64,000 nt of DNA from Sebastes aleutianus (GCA_916700875.1 CAKAKS010000013.1:14752596-14816595), one strand, 5' to 3'; positions 19,959 through 33,703 are shown, numbered from the stretch's first letter. Notes: generated by a model from the letters alone, not told the origin. Numbers and translations are program-made.

Positions 19959-22900
19959 ATTTATAAACGTGGGAAATACGGGAAGTGAGAAACAGGAAAC
20001 TATCTGCATGTACTTCCCTCCCCTGGATTCAACTTCATCATTAACAACTATTAGCAGCAGCACAGCAGCGCATCACGAAGCCATGGGCAACCTTATGAGT
20101 GATGAGTGAACAATTCACACATCAATTAACCGGACGGATCAATGCTGCGTGCTGACCACACTGACAAATTCAATTTCTAATGAATGCATCAAATGATGGC
20201 CAGTAGCTATAGCCAGGACATGGATCATTTCTTATCAGCCCTCCAGAGTCTATCTCAAGCCCTTTTGATGCTACAGCGACTGACACCTGCAGAAGCAGGT
20301 ATGTGTGTGTCCGCTTGTGAAAGACGGGGACGGAAGAGAGAAGTAAGGAGTGTTTATATATGTGTATGTGATGAGACATCTCATTAAGTAGTGAAACTGC
20401 TCCACAGAACTGGTTTAGCCCCGGGTCTCAGAAAGGGCAAAACCACACACATGCGTACACAGCTGATGCACTTTGTTCCTTCTTTTAACACAACAGAGGC
20501 TTGAAAGTGTGTGTTCCTGTGTGTTTGAGTGTGTGCGTGTCTGAAAAGTGTGACCTCTCCTTGCCACTGTGAGCTTAAAGCGTTCCAGCTCGAATCAAAG
20601 CACTGCAGCAAATATAAGAGGGAAGCTGAAGAGCAGAAACAGAGACACACACACACAGCCAGACAGGGAGGATTCAATGCGACAAGAGGCAGAGCGAGCG
20701 AACAGAGAGGAGAGGAGAGCGGCTCAGACTGCGACACACAGCCGAGACAGGAATTAAGGAATTAGAAAGCAAACAGAGGGAGAGGATCAAAGAAGGAGAG
20801 CGAAATCACTCATTTTTTTATTCATGTACGTCAGAGACACGGTGCCGATCATCAGATGCGTTTTTTGTGCATATACGTTCTCCACCTTGGTGTCAGAATA
20901 TTGCACTGTTGCCGTGGCAACAGGCGTGTTCAGGACAAAAGCGTATGTTGTTCCAAAAGAACAAACAGTCCGAGCGGACTCATTATAACTCATCTTCCCT
21001 CTTACGCACATAAACGTCGATGCACCTTCTGTCCGGCAAGTGACAGGAAAATAGCATTATGTTCAGGGTTGAAAGTCACTTGCGTATGTGATTGCTAAAG
21101 TCGAGCACAGACGTCGTCTTTATCTGCGTTAAACAAGTGATGCACGGTAGCTTTGAGTCACACCTGGTAATCCAGGCTGAGCCATGTGAGAAGTCACACT
21201 TCGTGCTGGCAGCCTGAGAGCTCCACATGGGGCAATATTAGCTTCTACAATCCCAACTCTACAAAATCAGACTTAAAAGGCCTGGAAGCTACAACTGAAA
21301 ACACTATTCCACTGTCTTCTGTAAACTGGAATTTATGACTGCCAAAAATGGTGTTTTGAATGAATGGTGCCTCATGGTACGGACAACATTTCCTACTCAA
21401 ATGTTCTACATGCCAGTTAAAACATTTTGATGCTCAATCTGTCTACACACACCATGGTGAGCTCTACAACTTCATTGCGACTCCACTGCCTGCGTTTAGC
21501 CCTTTCTCCTAAAAATTACCCTACCATTCAACTAAACTGCAATCTAAATTTCATTTGTAGGGAAATTTATTTTGTCACGGATTACGTTTGTCTTTGACAC
21601 ACCACAAATAGCCCACAGAAGGCCGCAGCAAGTGACGTATAACGAGTGACGTGCAGAGCATGTGACGCAGTATATCGAGTGAATGAGAGTTATGTGGAAT
21701 AATAACGTTATTAAAAGTTACGTGGTATAATTCCGAGTATAACAAGCGAGAATGTCCATTACAGGCAGGTAATGGCAGTGGATGGGTCAAAAAACACACA
21801 GGACTTTCCCCCCAGGTTTCCTTCTGTGTGATAGTAAAAGTCAACGTTAACTTGTTGAGATTTTTGTTTTGTTTACAACATTAACCACGTGCCTAAAACT
21901 GTTTAATTCTAAGACTGTAATCCGGGAGAAAATATATTTCCCTCGAAACGTAATTGAGAATGCAGTTTAGATGAATGGGAAAGTAATTTTGTAGGAGACA
22001 GGGTTGCTGCTTCCACCAATTTATCCGCCTCTACCAACCCAGCCTTGTCCTGTGCCAGCATTCAGCTGTGTGTGAATATATCTTAAATTACATCATCTCA
22101 TATTCATTCATTGTTTAGCTGCAATCAAATCATTTTTTATATGTGTGCAGTTATCTGACAACACAAACAAAATCTATGATGAGAACTGAATTGTAGGTTG
22201 AGCTATAGTGATAGTTATTATGGAGGGCAGTGGTGACAGAACAGAGATGTAAAGTACTGACACTAACGTTGCGTAACCAGCATGAGCCTGTCACACTTCT
22301 TAAGATTGTAGCTGTAGCAATTTATTAAGTAATCAAGCAACAAATGATTAGTTTTCAAAATGGTTGCCAATAAATTCATAATCAGCTAATTTATTCAAGG
22401 GAAAAATGTATGAGGATTTACAGATTTTTTGTATATATGATAGTACTGAATATCGTTGGACTGTTGGTTGGACAAAACAATAGTGCCTCCCTTCCACCGG
22501 ACCCTGCATCTGAGAACTAACACTCAATATCTGTGGGTAACGATGCCAAAACAGAGAGGAGGATGAGACGGGAGAAGGTAGTAATGATGAAAAACTATTT
22601 GATTTTGAATGTGACCTTTGAAAACATTGTTATGTCTAAAGCACTCTCTTAACAACATAATGTGAAGGAAAAATCCACACTGACATACTGTGACTAAAGA
22701 ATAACACGTCTGTGGTTGACGTCCTTCCATTGACAGCATAATGTGTCCACATATTCAGCGAAAATTGTGTTTCTCATCAGAACATTTTTCAGCTGTGAAA
22801 AACATCTATTGTGAATGTCTGGTTTTGGTGTTATTACCTCACAATCACAGCACAAGGTCTTCTTTTCCACATTCTTCTTTTTATACAGATATTCAACAAT

Positions 22901-23154
22901 CGAGAGCTTCAGTATTATGTATGAGTTATGAGTTATGAGCGCTGCAACTTTTTAGTTAGACTGGAAAAAACTTGAGCTATCACTGTACTATTCATCCACA
23001 GCTGGATAGAAGGAGTTCACAACCATTCTCTGAGAGCTGTCACAAGTCATCCCGGGGAAATCAAGAACTTAAGTAGAAGCAGGTGAGGCTCAAGTGGTTC
23101 CAAAAATAACCGTAAATTACAACACTTCATCACAAAATACCTCCAAGAAGGCAC

Positions 23155-23189
<35 letters not shown>

Positions 23190-24683
23190 CAGATTGGTGA
23201 CATACAACACTTCACTGAAAGTACTCACATGGACAGAAAAGGTCACTTGTGTTTTCAGAAAAAAGATATTGGACCGTAATGGTTGGCCATCATTAATGCC
23301 ATTACATGCAATTTCTTGGTTCCAGCTTTATCGCTCCCTTATAAAGGACTGGGGATGAAGACAGTCACTTTTAGCCCACTTTAATGGGAATTTCATCTAA
23401 AAGGCAGCCTTTTATTGTCTGACCGCAACACATTTTCCTTTAATGGGACATTACAGTAAATATTAATCTGTCTGCCCTTTACACATGTTTGTTTTATAAT
23501 TGCATTCTGCTACGTTTAAAGGGAAGTGGGGCATTTTAATTAGGCTCGCACTGACCTAATTTTTATGGTGGCGTTGACTTAAGGTCATAGTAAAAGACTG
23601 GCATAACCATTGCTGCATACTTTTCCTGTGGTAAGTATGTGAAGTGTGGTTTGTTTCTAGCGCTGGGCGGTATGATCTAAAAGCTGTTTGGATGAATTTT
23701 CATCATACTGATGATGATAAATGAATATATCAGTAGGTGACATTTCCTTTCTCCTGCTGGCTTACTTTGCATACATTTGTCTGGATTAATTACAGTAAAA
23801 TGTTCTAGATTAGATTTTGGGCTGATGGTTAGTTCAATAGTGGTTCAACCAAACATTCAAATTAGATTGCATTGGTTGTTGTCTACAGACATTGTACTCC
23901 GTTCATGTGGAATTAGACTATTTTCTTCAAATTTAGGTCAGGAAGATATTCATAATATCTTTAGTTTTAGTTTAAGAATGGGATTTACTTTAGTTTTAGT
24001 TTATTGTCCAACATTAAAGGTTAGTATGGTTCTTATCAATGTGTCTGCTAAATGAATGTAATGTAATAAGAATTGCTACATTGCAGCAGTATCCAAGTCA
24101 AACAGGCAGAATATTATTTTTTATTCTGTCATTTTATGTGATTTTTTGCATTATACGATAAATCTGATTTTGTGATTTAATGCGTCACAGTTCCTGGATT
24201 ATTGGATTTTAGTCAAATCAAACAGAAGAGATTTGTACAGTTCTGATTATCTAACCTGATCAGGGAGAAATTGAGTCTTTCAGGTACAGTGACTCACTAT
24301 GCAAATGAGTGTTTGTAGTGTATTTCACCAGTTATCTGTACAATATGGTCACTGTTGTCTGCTGTGATTATTCAGAGTGGCAACGGTATATTACAAGCTT
24401 CTACATATACGTCTCAATATTTGACGATGTAGGCTAACCACACAATATGCATGTTGGGAACTGTGACATATCAAACAATACTAATCAATGAAACATATAT
24501 ATATATTTTATATATTCTTTCCCCTGCGAATTATGGCAGGAATCTATTTAAAGATTTCTAGTTCGGCATGTTATTGTTTCCCTCACAGTGGTGCACTATC
24601 AAATAATATTGTGACAGCTTGTATCAAAGCAAGTTGATAGAGTATCACAAGGACACCCATTTTAAGGAAAACTATGACAGCTC
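19959..24683. other. Long unique stretch, no gene seen
   Basis: Contains short GT/CA-rich patches (20500-20560, 20645-20660) and a (CAT)n microsatellite at 23155-23189. Many frames of 60-117 codons, such as 20384-20737 (-), are open because of low complexity and show no domain. I see no splice-supported exon. Confidence 0.45.
23155..23189. repeat. (CAT)n microsatellite, about 12 units
   Basis: An uninterrupted CAT run of 35 bases. The poly-serine in the overlapping frame at 23094-23279 is a product of this repeat. Confidence 0.95.
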
Positions 24684-24987
24684 TTGGGTCTCGTTTATAA
24701 AACAGTGTGTAGGATCCACACTAAATGTACAAATGACGAAAATGTACGTACGACAAAAAATTGTCTGATTTATAAAACCAAAACGTACGCCTGACAGTGC
24801 AAAATTTCCTTTTATAAATCCCAAATCAACTTGGAAATGTGCGCACGTGGATCAGCCTCATATCCCGCCCTCCACACGTCCACATTCAACCATAAATGGT
24901 CGATGTAAAGCACCTCATGAATGTTGATGCACATAAATGTGCCTGCTGATAAGTGGTTCTTTATGGTGAATCACGGCAAGTGCCGAG

Positions 24988-25050
24988 AGGAAGACCAAGA
25001 AAAGGAATTTTTCTGACACAGAAATCGAGGTGCTTGTGGGTGAGATGGTC
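24988..25050 (+). pseudogene. Myb/SANT-like protein fragment of a Harbinger element
   Basis: The frame reads RKTKKRNFSDTEIEVLVGEM. This is the start of the Myb-like DNA-binding domain (typically R.RNF...E...L..E) encoded by Harbinger elements. The remaining domain is lost after about 21 codons. Confidence 0.55.
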
Positions 25051-25263
25051 CCTGAACATTCATTCCCTCTCAATTCTTCCATTCACGTAGTCCTCTAGCA
25101 GTGCCAGTGCATACGTCATGCAACATTACGAGTGTCACGGCAATATTTATATGTTTACAGCAATGAGACTGATCGCTTCACAACTTGCCAAAATGATCGT
25201 GACAATCAGGAATATCCCCCACCCTGGATATCATTTGAAAATGGAAGTTTGATAGGTGAACAC

Positions 25264-25295
25264 AATTTATATATATATATATATATTTTTTTTTT
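25264..25295. repeat. (TA)n followed by T run
   Basis: ATATAT from about 25269 to 25287, then T9. It lies inside the Harbinger remnant. Confidence 0.8.
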
Positions 25296-25824
25296 CATGG
25301 CGATCTTGGCCTGCATTATGATTAGAACTGATAATGAGGATATGGAGTGTAACGATTGTGTGAGAGCTGTCACTGGCTTTATTTCCAGACGTTGCTAATT
25401 TACACAATCCATACTGTATGTGCAGGTGGTGAAGATGTGTCAGGTGGAGGTGACTGGAGGAGTCAGTGTGTGTGACAGCCACCGCGGTGTCTCCATGGTG
25501 CACAGTGCGCACTAGAGACAGTCTGATATTTGCATCGGGTAGCTGTTTTCATTTTGTCAATGTATCTGTCCCTATGAAATAAACCATAAATAAATAAAGT
25601 TGTGTTCACTGCAGCAATTTTACACACAATCGCTTTATGAAAACTAAAATCAAATTTGGTGATATATACCCAGTATTAGAAGATATTATTAAAACTATTG
25701 ACGCTCTGTTCTGCCATTCTTCAATGCTATTTGATTTGTAAAATAGGATTTCTAAAACCGACGATGATTTCAACAGGTGCAATGTGCTCCACAACTGACC
25801 ACGAGTGGGAATGTGATGCTTATA

Positions 25825-26362
25825 CACTCACCGGCCACTTTATTAGGCACACCTGTTCAATTGCTTGTTAACACAAATAGCTAATCCGCCAATCACATGG
25901 CAGCAACTCAATGCATTTAGGCATCTAGAGGTGGTGAAGACGACTTGCTGAAGTTCAAACCGAGCATCAGAATGGGGAAGAAAGGGGATTTAAGTGACTT
26001 TGAACGTGGCATGGTTGTTGGTGCCAGACGGGCTATTTCAAAAACTGCTGATCTCCTGGGATTTTCACGCACAACCATCTCTAGGGTTTACAGAGAATGG
26101 TCCGAAAAAGAGAAAATATCCAGTGAGCGGCAGTTGTGTGGACGAAAATGCCTTGTTGATGTCAGAGGTCAGAGGAGAATGGGCAGAGTGGTTCGAGGTG
26201 ATAGAAAGGCAACAGTAACTCAAATAACCACTCGTTACAACCAAGGTATGCAGAATACCATCTCTGAACGCACAACACGTCAAACCTTGAAGCAGATGGG
26301 CTACAGCAGCAGAAGACCACCCGGTACTAGCAAGGTGTACCTTATAAAGTGGCCGGTGAGTG
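25825..26362 (+). mobile_element. Tc1-like deletion derivative, 538 bp
   Basis: Flanked by TA (25823-25824, 26363-26364) with inverted ends CACTCACCGGCCACTTTAT and the complement of CACTCACCGGCCACTTTATA. It keeps the 5' part of the transposase gene but lost roughly the catalytic two thirds. It is inserted in the Harbinger remnant and is therefore younger than it. Confidence 0.9.
25972..26362 (+). pseudogene. N-terminal DNA-binding part of a Tc1-like transposase
   Basis: The likely start is ATG at 25972 (MGKKGDLSDFERGMVVGARR). Two helix-turn-helix regions follow (LLGFSRTTISRVYREW at about 30-45; the second near TISERTTRQTLKQMGY). The frame stays open through the deletion junction near 26325 and past the element to 26409, so the ORF end is host sequence. 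No DDE residues remain. Transposase of this family is normally about 340 residues; about 125 are left. If expressed it could bind element ends without cutting. Confidence 0.85.
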
Positions 26363-26476
26363 TATATTCACAATTGAAAGGTGCTTATGGAATAGCTATG
26401 GCTCATTAGGAAGAGCACAAATAACACTGCTGGTTTGAATATTTATGATAAAGTGGATCCATGCATGAAGTGAAAC

Positions 26477-26518
26477 TAAATGTGAGAGAGGCATCATTAT
26501 AATGATTCCTCACATTTA
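26477..26518. repeat. Imperfect 42-bp inverted repeat
   Basis: TAAATGTGAG... at 26477 pairs with ...CTCACATTTA ending 26518; the centre is ATCATTATAATGAT. Mismatches and a one-base bulge lie between. It is inside the Harbinger remnant, so it is probably part of that element. Confidence 0.7.
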
Positions 26519-27200
26519 ATTGCTACAATCTGGCTTCATTTCACCATCTCGCCATCTGCGTCGCCAATTTCCCCTGCCTCCATAATGTGCGTACGCATGG
26601 GTCAGTGTGCACATTCTTGTAGATTACTATAGATCACAACTTTTGCGTGGGAAGTGGCGTACGCACATTTTAGACCCCGTTTTGTGCGTATAAGTGAGAC
26701 CCCTGATCAGTGGGTTCAATGCCAGGTATCGCTGCCTGAAGAGGAATAAGTTGCTGCCTCCCCTAATGCCTACAGTGCAAGCACAGACACTAAAAAAAAA
26801 TAACATGGCATTAATGTGCGAACAAACACTCCTATAGAATAAGTGTGACAAAATCCACTAAACCTCAAATAATGAAACACTTCAAGAGATGATACCTTGT
26901 TATTAATCTACATCTGTACAACTTCAGCCAGCCATGCTATCCTATCCAAACTCCACATCTGAATTGAATACAATAAAATAAAATAACACACACACACATA
27001 CTGATACACACTAGAGTTGCACGCCTATCGAGAGACTTCAGATGATTGGAGGTCTACAGAACTTCCTACAGAACCACCTACGCCTCAGTAGAAATGATCA
27101 TTTTACCAATGATATAAAAGGATTTGGGGTTTTGATAATGTATTAGCTGACAAAGCTGCAACCCATCAATTCAGTCTAGCTGAATAAGAAATCAATCTCA

Positions 27201-28445
27201 TAGGCCCTGTTGAGACCTGATATTAATATGCATCCTGAGTGATCCGATCACAAGTGTACAACTCTAAGTACAGGTGTGAACGCACTCAAGACGCATTGAG
27301 ATCCAATCGCTGAGACCATATTCAGAGGTGGTCTGGGCCACATATGGCCACATTCTTATAAAAGAGGGTACGCGAATGTGTCCTGGGCCACATTGAATGA
27401 CCACCTACTCAACTGACATCCCACTTGAATCCGCGGGGTCACTGCGCTCCTCATGTGACTAGACAGGCAGACGTGATCGCTGCTCTGCCACAGCAGCATG
27501 GAAACGGCTTCTGTGCACTACTATATCCTGTCAGTACAACTGTATTTTGTTAAAATATATCTAATTTATAGGCTACATATCTACAGACTATCAGACTAGG
27601 CACGCAAAGTGCATTATTATCATACTGTCAGAGCCGACAGAGGCGCAAAGGCAGCGGTGTCAATAACCTTTTATTTTGATGTTAATAAATGTAACCAAAT
27701 TCACGAATATGTAGGATATTACTACGGATATTCATGTAATATATATATCACAACGTCTGCTGTATTAGCCAGGTGTTTACCAAGTGTTTATTTGCATATA
27801 GAGCGGGGAAGTGAGATCGGATAACAAGTGGCCACTCAAGACGCATGTGGAGACGCATTCTAATGCCAGGTGTGAACAGACCAAGCCCCCAGGAAGAGCG
27901 CCGGTCGTCAATCCCGACTCTTGTAGTGGTCAAACGGCGGTACTGCAACTTCCATGTCAGTCACGTGATGCATTAGGCCCAAAAATACTTTTACTTACAT
28001 TGGGAAAGAGACGTCTGTAACAATCAACTTCCCAGTACGAACACCTAAATAGCCCTTATTTAAAAAAATACGTTTTTAATGTTGTAAAATGAACTAATAG
28101 CCGAATCAAGAGTTATTTTCCTTCCTCCGTTCATGTGAATGAGACCCAGACCGAGGCTGGAGCGCAAGCCTTGACTGCGGCGTGACGTTGGGACCCCGTG
28201 ACCGAGTCATGTGACCGACGTACGCTACTGCGCATGTTCCATTTGCCCAAGATTTCCAGGCGGAAGTCAAGCCATTTAGGCTTCATGCGCCACTGAGCAA
28301 CTTTCATAGGAATGAACGGGGCCCCGCCTCCATGCTGTATCCAGTTCTCTTAATACATCCATGGAATAGACGTACTTAAAGCTGTCCCCACTTGTGATCG
28401 GATCGCTTAGGACGCCTGTTAATGCCAGATCTGAACGGGGCCTTA
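27201..28445. mobile_element. Composite non-autonomous DNA element with repeated ends
   Basis: The left end TAGGCCCTGTTGAGACCTGA... continues to GATCCGATCACAAGTG. The same sequence reappears inverted twice: at about 27815-27877 (GATCGGATAACAAGTGG to GCCAGGTGTGAAC) and at 28390-28445 (ACTTGTGATCGGATCGC to GAACGGGGCCTTA). The 27201-27877 part is therefore a complete short element, and the 27878-28389 part is different sequence with its own CpG-rich content. No transposase is seen; the open frames inside are short. Confidence 0.6.
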
Positions 28446-31010
28446 GGAACTGGCTTTAAGTGAATTGTTGTTATAGCCTCAGCTGCTTGTACAGGTTGTT
28501 CCACACAGTGCATTGACTCAAACTGGGTCTCCTTTGGTCTTCAGTCATGTCTGTGGATCAGACAGAAGGACTCTGCCCAAAGACCTCAGGGTGCTGTCTG
28601 GCTTGAAGGGGGTTAGAGGGATAGAAATGTAGCTAGGGGCCTAACCATGTTCTGTAAAATCAGTTCTAACATGTGTCAACCAGTGGGGGCCAAATCTGAG
28701 ACAACAGACACAACCTATCCTGCTGCACGCTGAACAAGGAGATAGCTTTTGAGTAAGACCGAGGCATACAAATGTTTTCAATTATTTTTTTAAACCATTC
28801 TAATCTTTAGACAGCATGTCTGCACACATTTTTAAACAGTTGTAACAATAAACACACTGCTCCAGGCCACAGTGTGAAAAACTTTTTTTAGAGTTTGGCT
28901 GCAGACTCGATGTCAAAAATTAAACCAAGACATTTGCCAGGCAGTGTCAGTATATTTAACCCATTTCCTTTTGTTTTGTTTTCTCTAACGCTAAGAAATC
29001 AATGGTTTAGATTTAGAATTTTGTTTAGGTTTTGTTATGTGCAGTGATGCCAAGATTAATTGAACCAATTTCTCTATCTTGTCGAGGAACATCCAAGGCA
29101 GTAAAGGAAAAGTTACTCCCAGAGTAACTTGCAGGGTAGACTGCTTAGAGGGAGGGGAACCAAGTTGAGTAATGAAATAATTGAAAGAAGAAATGGTCCA
29201 AGTCCTACAACCCTGTATCTCCAAATCTCTCCTGTTTCTCCAGTCCAAACAGTAGACATACCCCATCTTCTATTATAGACTGCAAACTCTGCTTATGTAT
29301 CACCTTCTCCCTGTTTTATCATAGCTTCTATCTTTATATACTACATTACGCTGGTCAACATTCGGACCCTTTTGCTCCTTGCCATTAGTTTCGATATTGT
29401 TAATCTAAGAAATTCATCTTTTTCTACTGTTTGCACTCGCTAAGTGCCTGCAAATGTAAAATGTTAAAACCACATGGCCATTGTGGTCAAGTGTTTTGTG
29501 TGATTCAGAAAAGAAGACGTCTTTCGCCAAAGACCGTGGTATGATTCAGGTATATCCGTCTTTCATAGGCTAGATTTATGTATTTCCTTTGTTGAAATGT
29601 AAAGAGCCAGATCTGATTATTTTATTTGCCGGCTGAATGTGGAAATACCATCAGGTCAGGGTCAACATTAAAAATCTGAGTTTTCCATTACTGTTTTCTT
29701 GCATTAGCTCAAGATAACTCAGGGGAGCCTGAATGCCAACAAATACCTTTTGCTTGCACTTAACTCTGAATTTCACACACAAACACGCTTGTTGTGGGCT
29801 CATGTGTTCAATTACTGGCAACAGCACATATGGTTGCAGGCTATTATTGACTCTAGTAAATTAAATACCCTCGTTAAGATCATGACCCAGCAAATAAAGG
29901 TGTAGGGTGCAGGTCATTGTTATGTGTGTGAGTCTGCACATGTTAGTGGGAGTGTGCTGCACAAGGCAGTCCCTGTTACAGCAGACATTTCCAGCACGAG
30001 ATGTCACAACTATTTGACAGAATTTGAGGACTGCGTGTCTTTGATACAGTTATTTTTGCCCCTTATGCTGTCAGAAATGCTTAACGCAGCCATAAGAAAA
30101 ATGTTTGAAAGTTAACAGTCACTGCTATTGACATTTGTTATACATTAACACTGTAAACCCATGCATAGTTTATATAACTTCCCTTCAGACGACACACAGA
30201 AGCATTTTCTGATCTATGACAACCTCACACTATTTCCTGCTTTGCTCCCAAAGAGACAAATTTTCTACACCGACTACAGTGCTTTGCCACTTGAACATAA
30301 ATATAGGTTGTTTTGGGGCATTTGCTGATAACAACTGATGCTGTCATTTATCTTGGCAGGACAGTCTCAAAGGTAAATGACTTATAGGTTTTTGATGGCT
30401 GACGCAGACAGTCCTCTTCTGGTTGAATGACCAGACGTCACCGTGTCTGACAGTAAAAAGCCTCAACCTGCTGCTGTGCCGACAAACCATATAACGACTT
30501 GAATTGCAAAAAAAAAAAACCTTTTGTGAAAATAAATTTCAAAGAGAAGTCAAAGGAAAAAAATACCTTTGGTTCTCTTTTTATTTTGAGAAAAGGTTAT
30601 TGCAAAGAGTCCTCTGTCCTCTGTTCTGTTTTGCTGTATGATTAGAAAGATGATGCTGGAGCATTTAAAGCCCCCGGTCAAAATTACAAAGGCTGGGGTT
30701 ACTTTTACTATACATCATAAACTGTGTGTTACATTTTTTCACTGTGTCCGACCTTCTCTTCCTGCACTCCTACGCAAACATTTCTGAATGTACACAATGA
30801 CGACAGATTAATTCAGCCATGTCTTGACACTTGAAGGACATTTTACGAAGTGAAAAAACACTGAGCTCTCAACATTAAACCTTGACGTGTTTTCTGCTCC
30901 CAAGAATGTTTGAAAAGGTATAACCTCTTCATTATGAGGTTCTGCTAAAGTAAATAGTTGGTACTGCATTTCCATAAAGTTGGGGGATTCACAAGAGAGA
31001 TTTTAAAAAG
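28446..31010. other. Unique stretch, no gene seen
   Basis: Frames at 28991-29266 (-) and 29924-30115 (+) have no recognisable motif. A run of 12 A lies at 30510-30521. I see no repeat family from elsewhere in the window. Confidence 0.45.
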
Positions 31011-31591
31011 TATGGTCAAAATTAAGGCGATAATAACACGTTAACGCAAATTTGTTTTTTAGGTTCAGTTTTAAAGCTAAAGTGAAGATACTGGCATCAT
31101 ATGAAACTAGAAAAATCTAAGGAATCAATTCGTACCAACCATTTCATTCTAGCTTGTTACGAACTTATGCAAAATTTTGGCAAGGGAAAACTGGCATGGC
31201 CATTTTCAAAAGGGGTCCCTTGACCTCTGACCTCCAGATGTGTGAATGAAACAGACATGCCCACTTTATGATAATCACGTGCAGTTTGGGGCAAGTCATA
31301 GTCAAGTCAGCACACTGACACACTGACAGCTGTTGTTGCCTGTTGGGCTGCAGTTTGCCATGATATGATTTGAGCATATTTTTTATGCTAAATGCAGTAC
31401 TTGTGAGGGTTTCTGGACAATATCTGTCATTGTTTTGTGTTGTTTATTGATTTCCAGTAATTAATATATACATACATTTGCATAAAGCAAGCATATTTGC
31501 CCACACCCAAGTTGATTAAATACTTGACAAATCTCCCTTTAAAAATGTTGATTAATTTGTGATTAAATATTTTAATCGATTGACAGCCATA
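31011..31591 (-). mobile_element. hAT-type element ('AATCGATTGACAGCC' family), internally deleted copy
   Basis: The order of segments matches the copy at 50683-51386 in reverse: CGATAATAACACGTTAACG, GAAGATACTGGCATCATATG, TGGCCATTTTCAAAAGGGG, GACATGCCCACTTTATG, CTGACAGCTGTTGTTGCCTG, then AATATTTTAATCGATTGACA. Compared with that copy, the segment around CATAGAACCCGTTTTC is shortened. Confidence 0.75.
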
Positions 31592-33627
31592 GTCAAAATC
31601 AAAGTAGCAAAGGTCAAGGTATCCTGACTTTAAGTCCGTATATGGTTAAGCTCTAAAAACCCCTGCGTCCTACATTTCCCATAATGCAACTCAATAGCAT
31701 TTTTTTGTTCAACCCTTCATGTCTGGTAATGTCCACATCTTTCACACTCATGCGCTCAGTAGGTAACACAGGATTTCTGTATACATTTTGTAGTTTCCGT
31801 GTCCATGTTGAGATAACTGATGACATCACTGTGACATAATCAAGGTAATTTTCTCCATGGTGTAATTAACTAACTGACTAGACCAGGACGGTGGTGGGAA
31901 AATAGTTGATACTTGTAGGTATCAGACTTAAAGTTATGCCATCAGAAAAATGTGAAGGTCACATAAATATTGGACACATAAAGGCACGTGTGTCAAAAGC
32001 ACAACAAGACAGCAGGATGCTGTGCAAAGACGATATCAACATTTTCTTCTTTTCCTTATTATGTGTCCCCTTTTGTACATGTTATGTACTTGTAAGCTGT
32101 CTTTAGAGAGAGAAATCAGGGGCCTGTCTCTCCAGGTGGATTTGTTGGTAAATGCCCTTGAAAATGTAAGTCGTCTTTGTTATAAGAAATAAAGGTTTAA
32201 AAAAAAAAAACATTTTCCAATGCGCATGGGAGCAATATTGGAGCTGACTCGAATACCTCTGGATTAATATCAGCATCAGCCAGCCTCTTAGAAAAATGAT
32301 GAACACAATCTAACCGTTTGACAAAAGTCACTTAACCCATACAATTTACTAGACGTGTATTCAACGTGATACAAAAAAACATTAAAAGAACTCTTTAGCT
32401 GTCTAACCTGTATCCGTGGGAAGAGTGACAGCCAGGTATTGTTTATTGGAAACAACCGGCAAATCAAAACATTTATTCAACATGCCTCTCCGAGTTCATG
32501 GACTTCTCTTGAACCTCATCTTAATAGTTCATGAAATTCAGAAAAAGAGAATCCATCTGTTAAATACAGCTCAAAACAAGACAATTGCAATGCAGTACAA
32601 AAAGCCACGAACCGTACAAACTGAGTCATAAAAACGACATGTTTAGCTACCGAAGACGCGCGTACAGAAAAGTACAGGCTGAATTCAAAAGCATGGCACT
32701 AGAGCCAACTTAGTCCAACACTTCAGGGAAAGAACTGCTCTGAAAGTGAACAAAGAAGAAAGTTTTCAGAAAACAATATCGCCGACTGAGACTATGAAGG
32801 TGACTGTTTTCATGGTCGTAACTTTGCAGTATTTCACTGAGACGGCCTTCCATGGTGCTTCAAAGCATGAAGCCAAACGCCACATCTTGAATTTCCTTAA
32901 TACGGTATTACACACCTTTTTACATTTTAGAGGATTTAATTTGAATTTTGTGGTAAATTCATTTTATTTTGCTTTTGAATCAAGAAGCCCTCTAGCAAAC
33001 AGCATCAATTTTGAAGCAGTGTTGCATTGCCATGTTCATTTTTGATTGCTCGTGTACCTCAGGGAGTCTGGCACTTCCCCAAAACAACACATAACCAGCT
33101 AATGTCTAACAAATTATTGAAGTGTTCTTTCTGTCTCACAAGCACTAAGTATTTTCTCTTTCTCTCTGGAAGTGACTAAAGTTTGTCATCACTGCTATAA
33201 ACAGAGACCTCGGATGTCAGTGGGTGTAAAGTTCATAATATTTCTGACATTTTGTACATATTTGCACATGATATGTTAACAAACTAGATTCCTGAACAAG
33301 AGAAAAAATGTGTTTAATGAAAGTAGAGTTGTTTTTAATTATCTCAACATACTGAAATCTGGTCGTCTCCAACCTCTGTTAGTCTCTCTATCCACCCACT
33401 ATTTTCCCTTTTCGTTTCTTGGTCTTTTTGTATCTGTAGCTAATGTGTGTGTCTTGGATACAATGCTCTCAACTCCTTTTGCCAGACAACAGAAGATAGA
33501 TTGGTGTGAGAGCCAGTGGTTTCATGAAAGTGGAGAAGAGAGCTGAGAGAAAGAGGACTACAATGTGAAGAATAGGGAGTGAGGGATGGAGAGTGTGATT
33601 GATGAGCGTTGGGAAGTGGAGGCCAGC

Positions 33628-33703
<76 letters not shown>

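Larger units (their letters stand above)
24684..26706 (+). mobile_element. PIF/Harbinger-type element remnant
   Basis: The left end is GGGTCTCGTTTATAAAAC and the right end is the complement of GGGGTCTCACTTATACGC, so GGTCTC.(T)TATA is shared as inverted repeat. Both ends continue with GTACG-rich sequence (AATGTACGTACGAC; GTGGCGTACGCACATTTTAG). The interior retains a Myb/SANT-like coding fragment (24988-25050), which Harbinger elements carry beside their transposase. A Tc1 derivative is nested at 25825-26362. No transposase is recognisable, and no 3-bp target duplication is clear. Confidence 0.6.

Noticed and set aside
20384..20737. 117-codon minus-strand frame with hydrophobic and Cys-rich segments
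   Set aside because: It overlaps CA/GT-rich sequence and has competing frames on the other strand; nothing identifies it as a gene.
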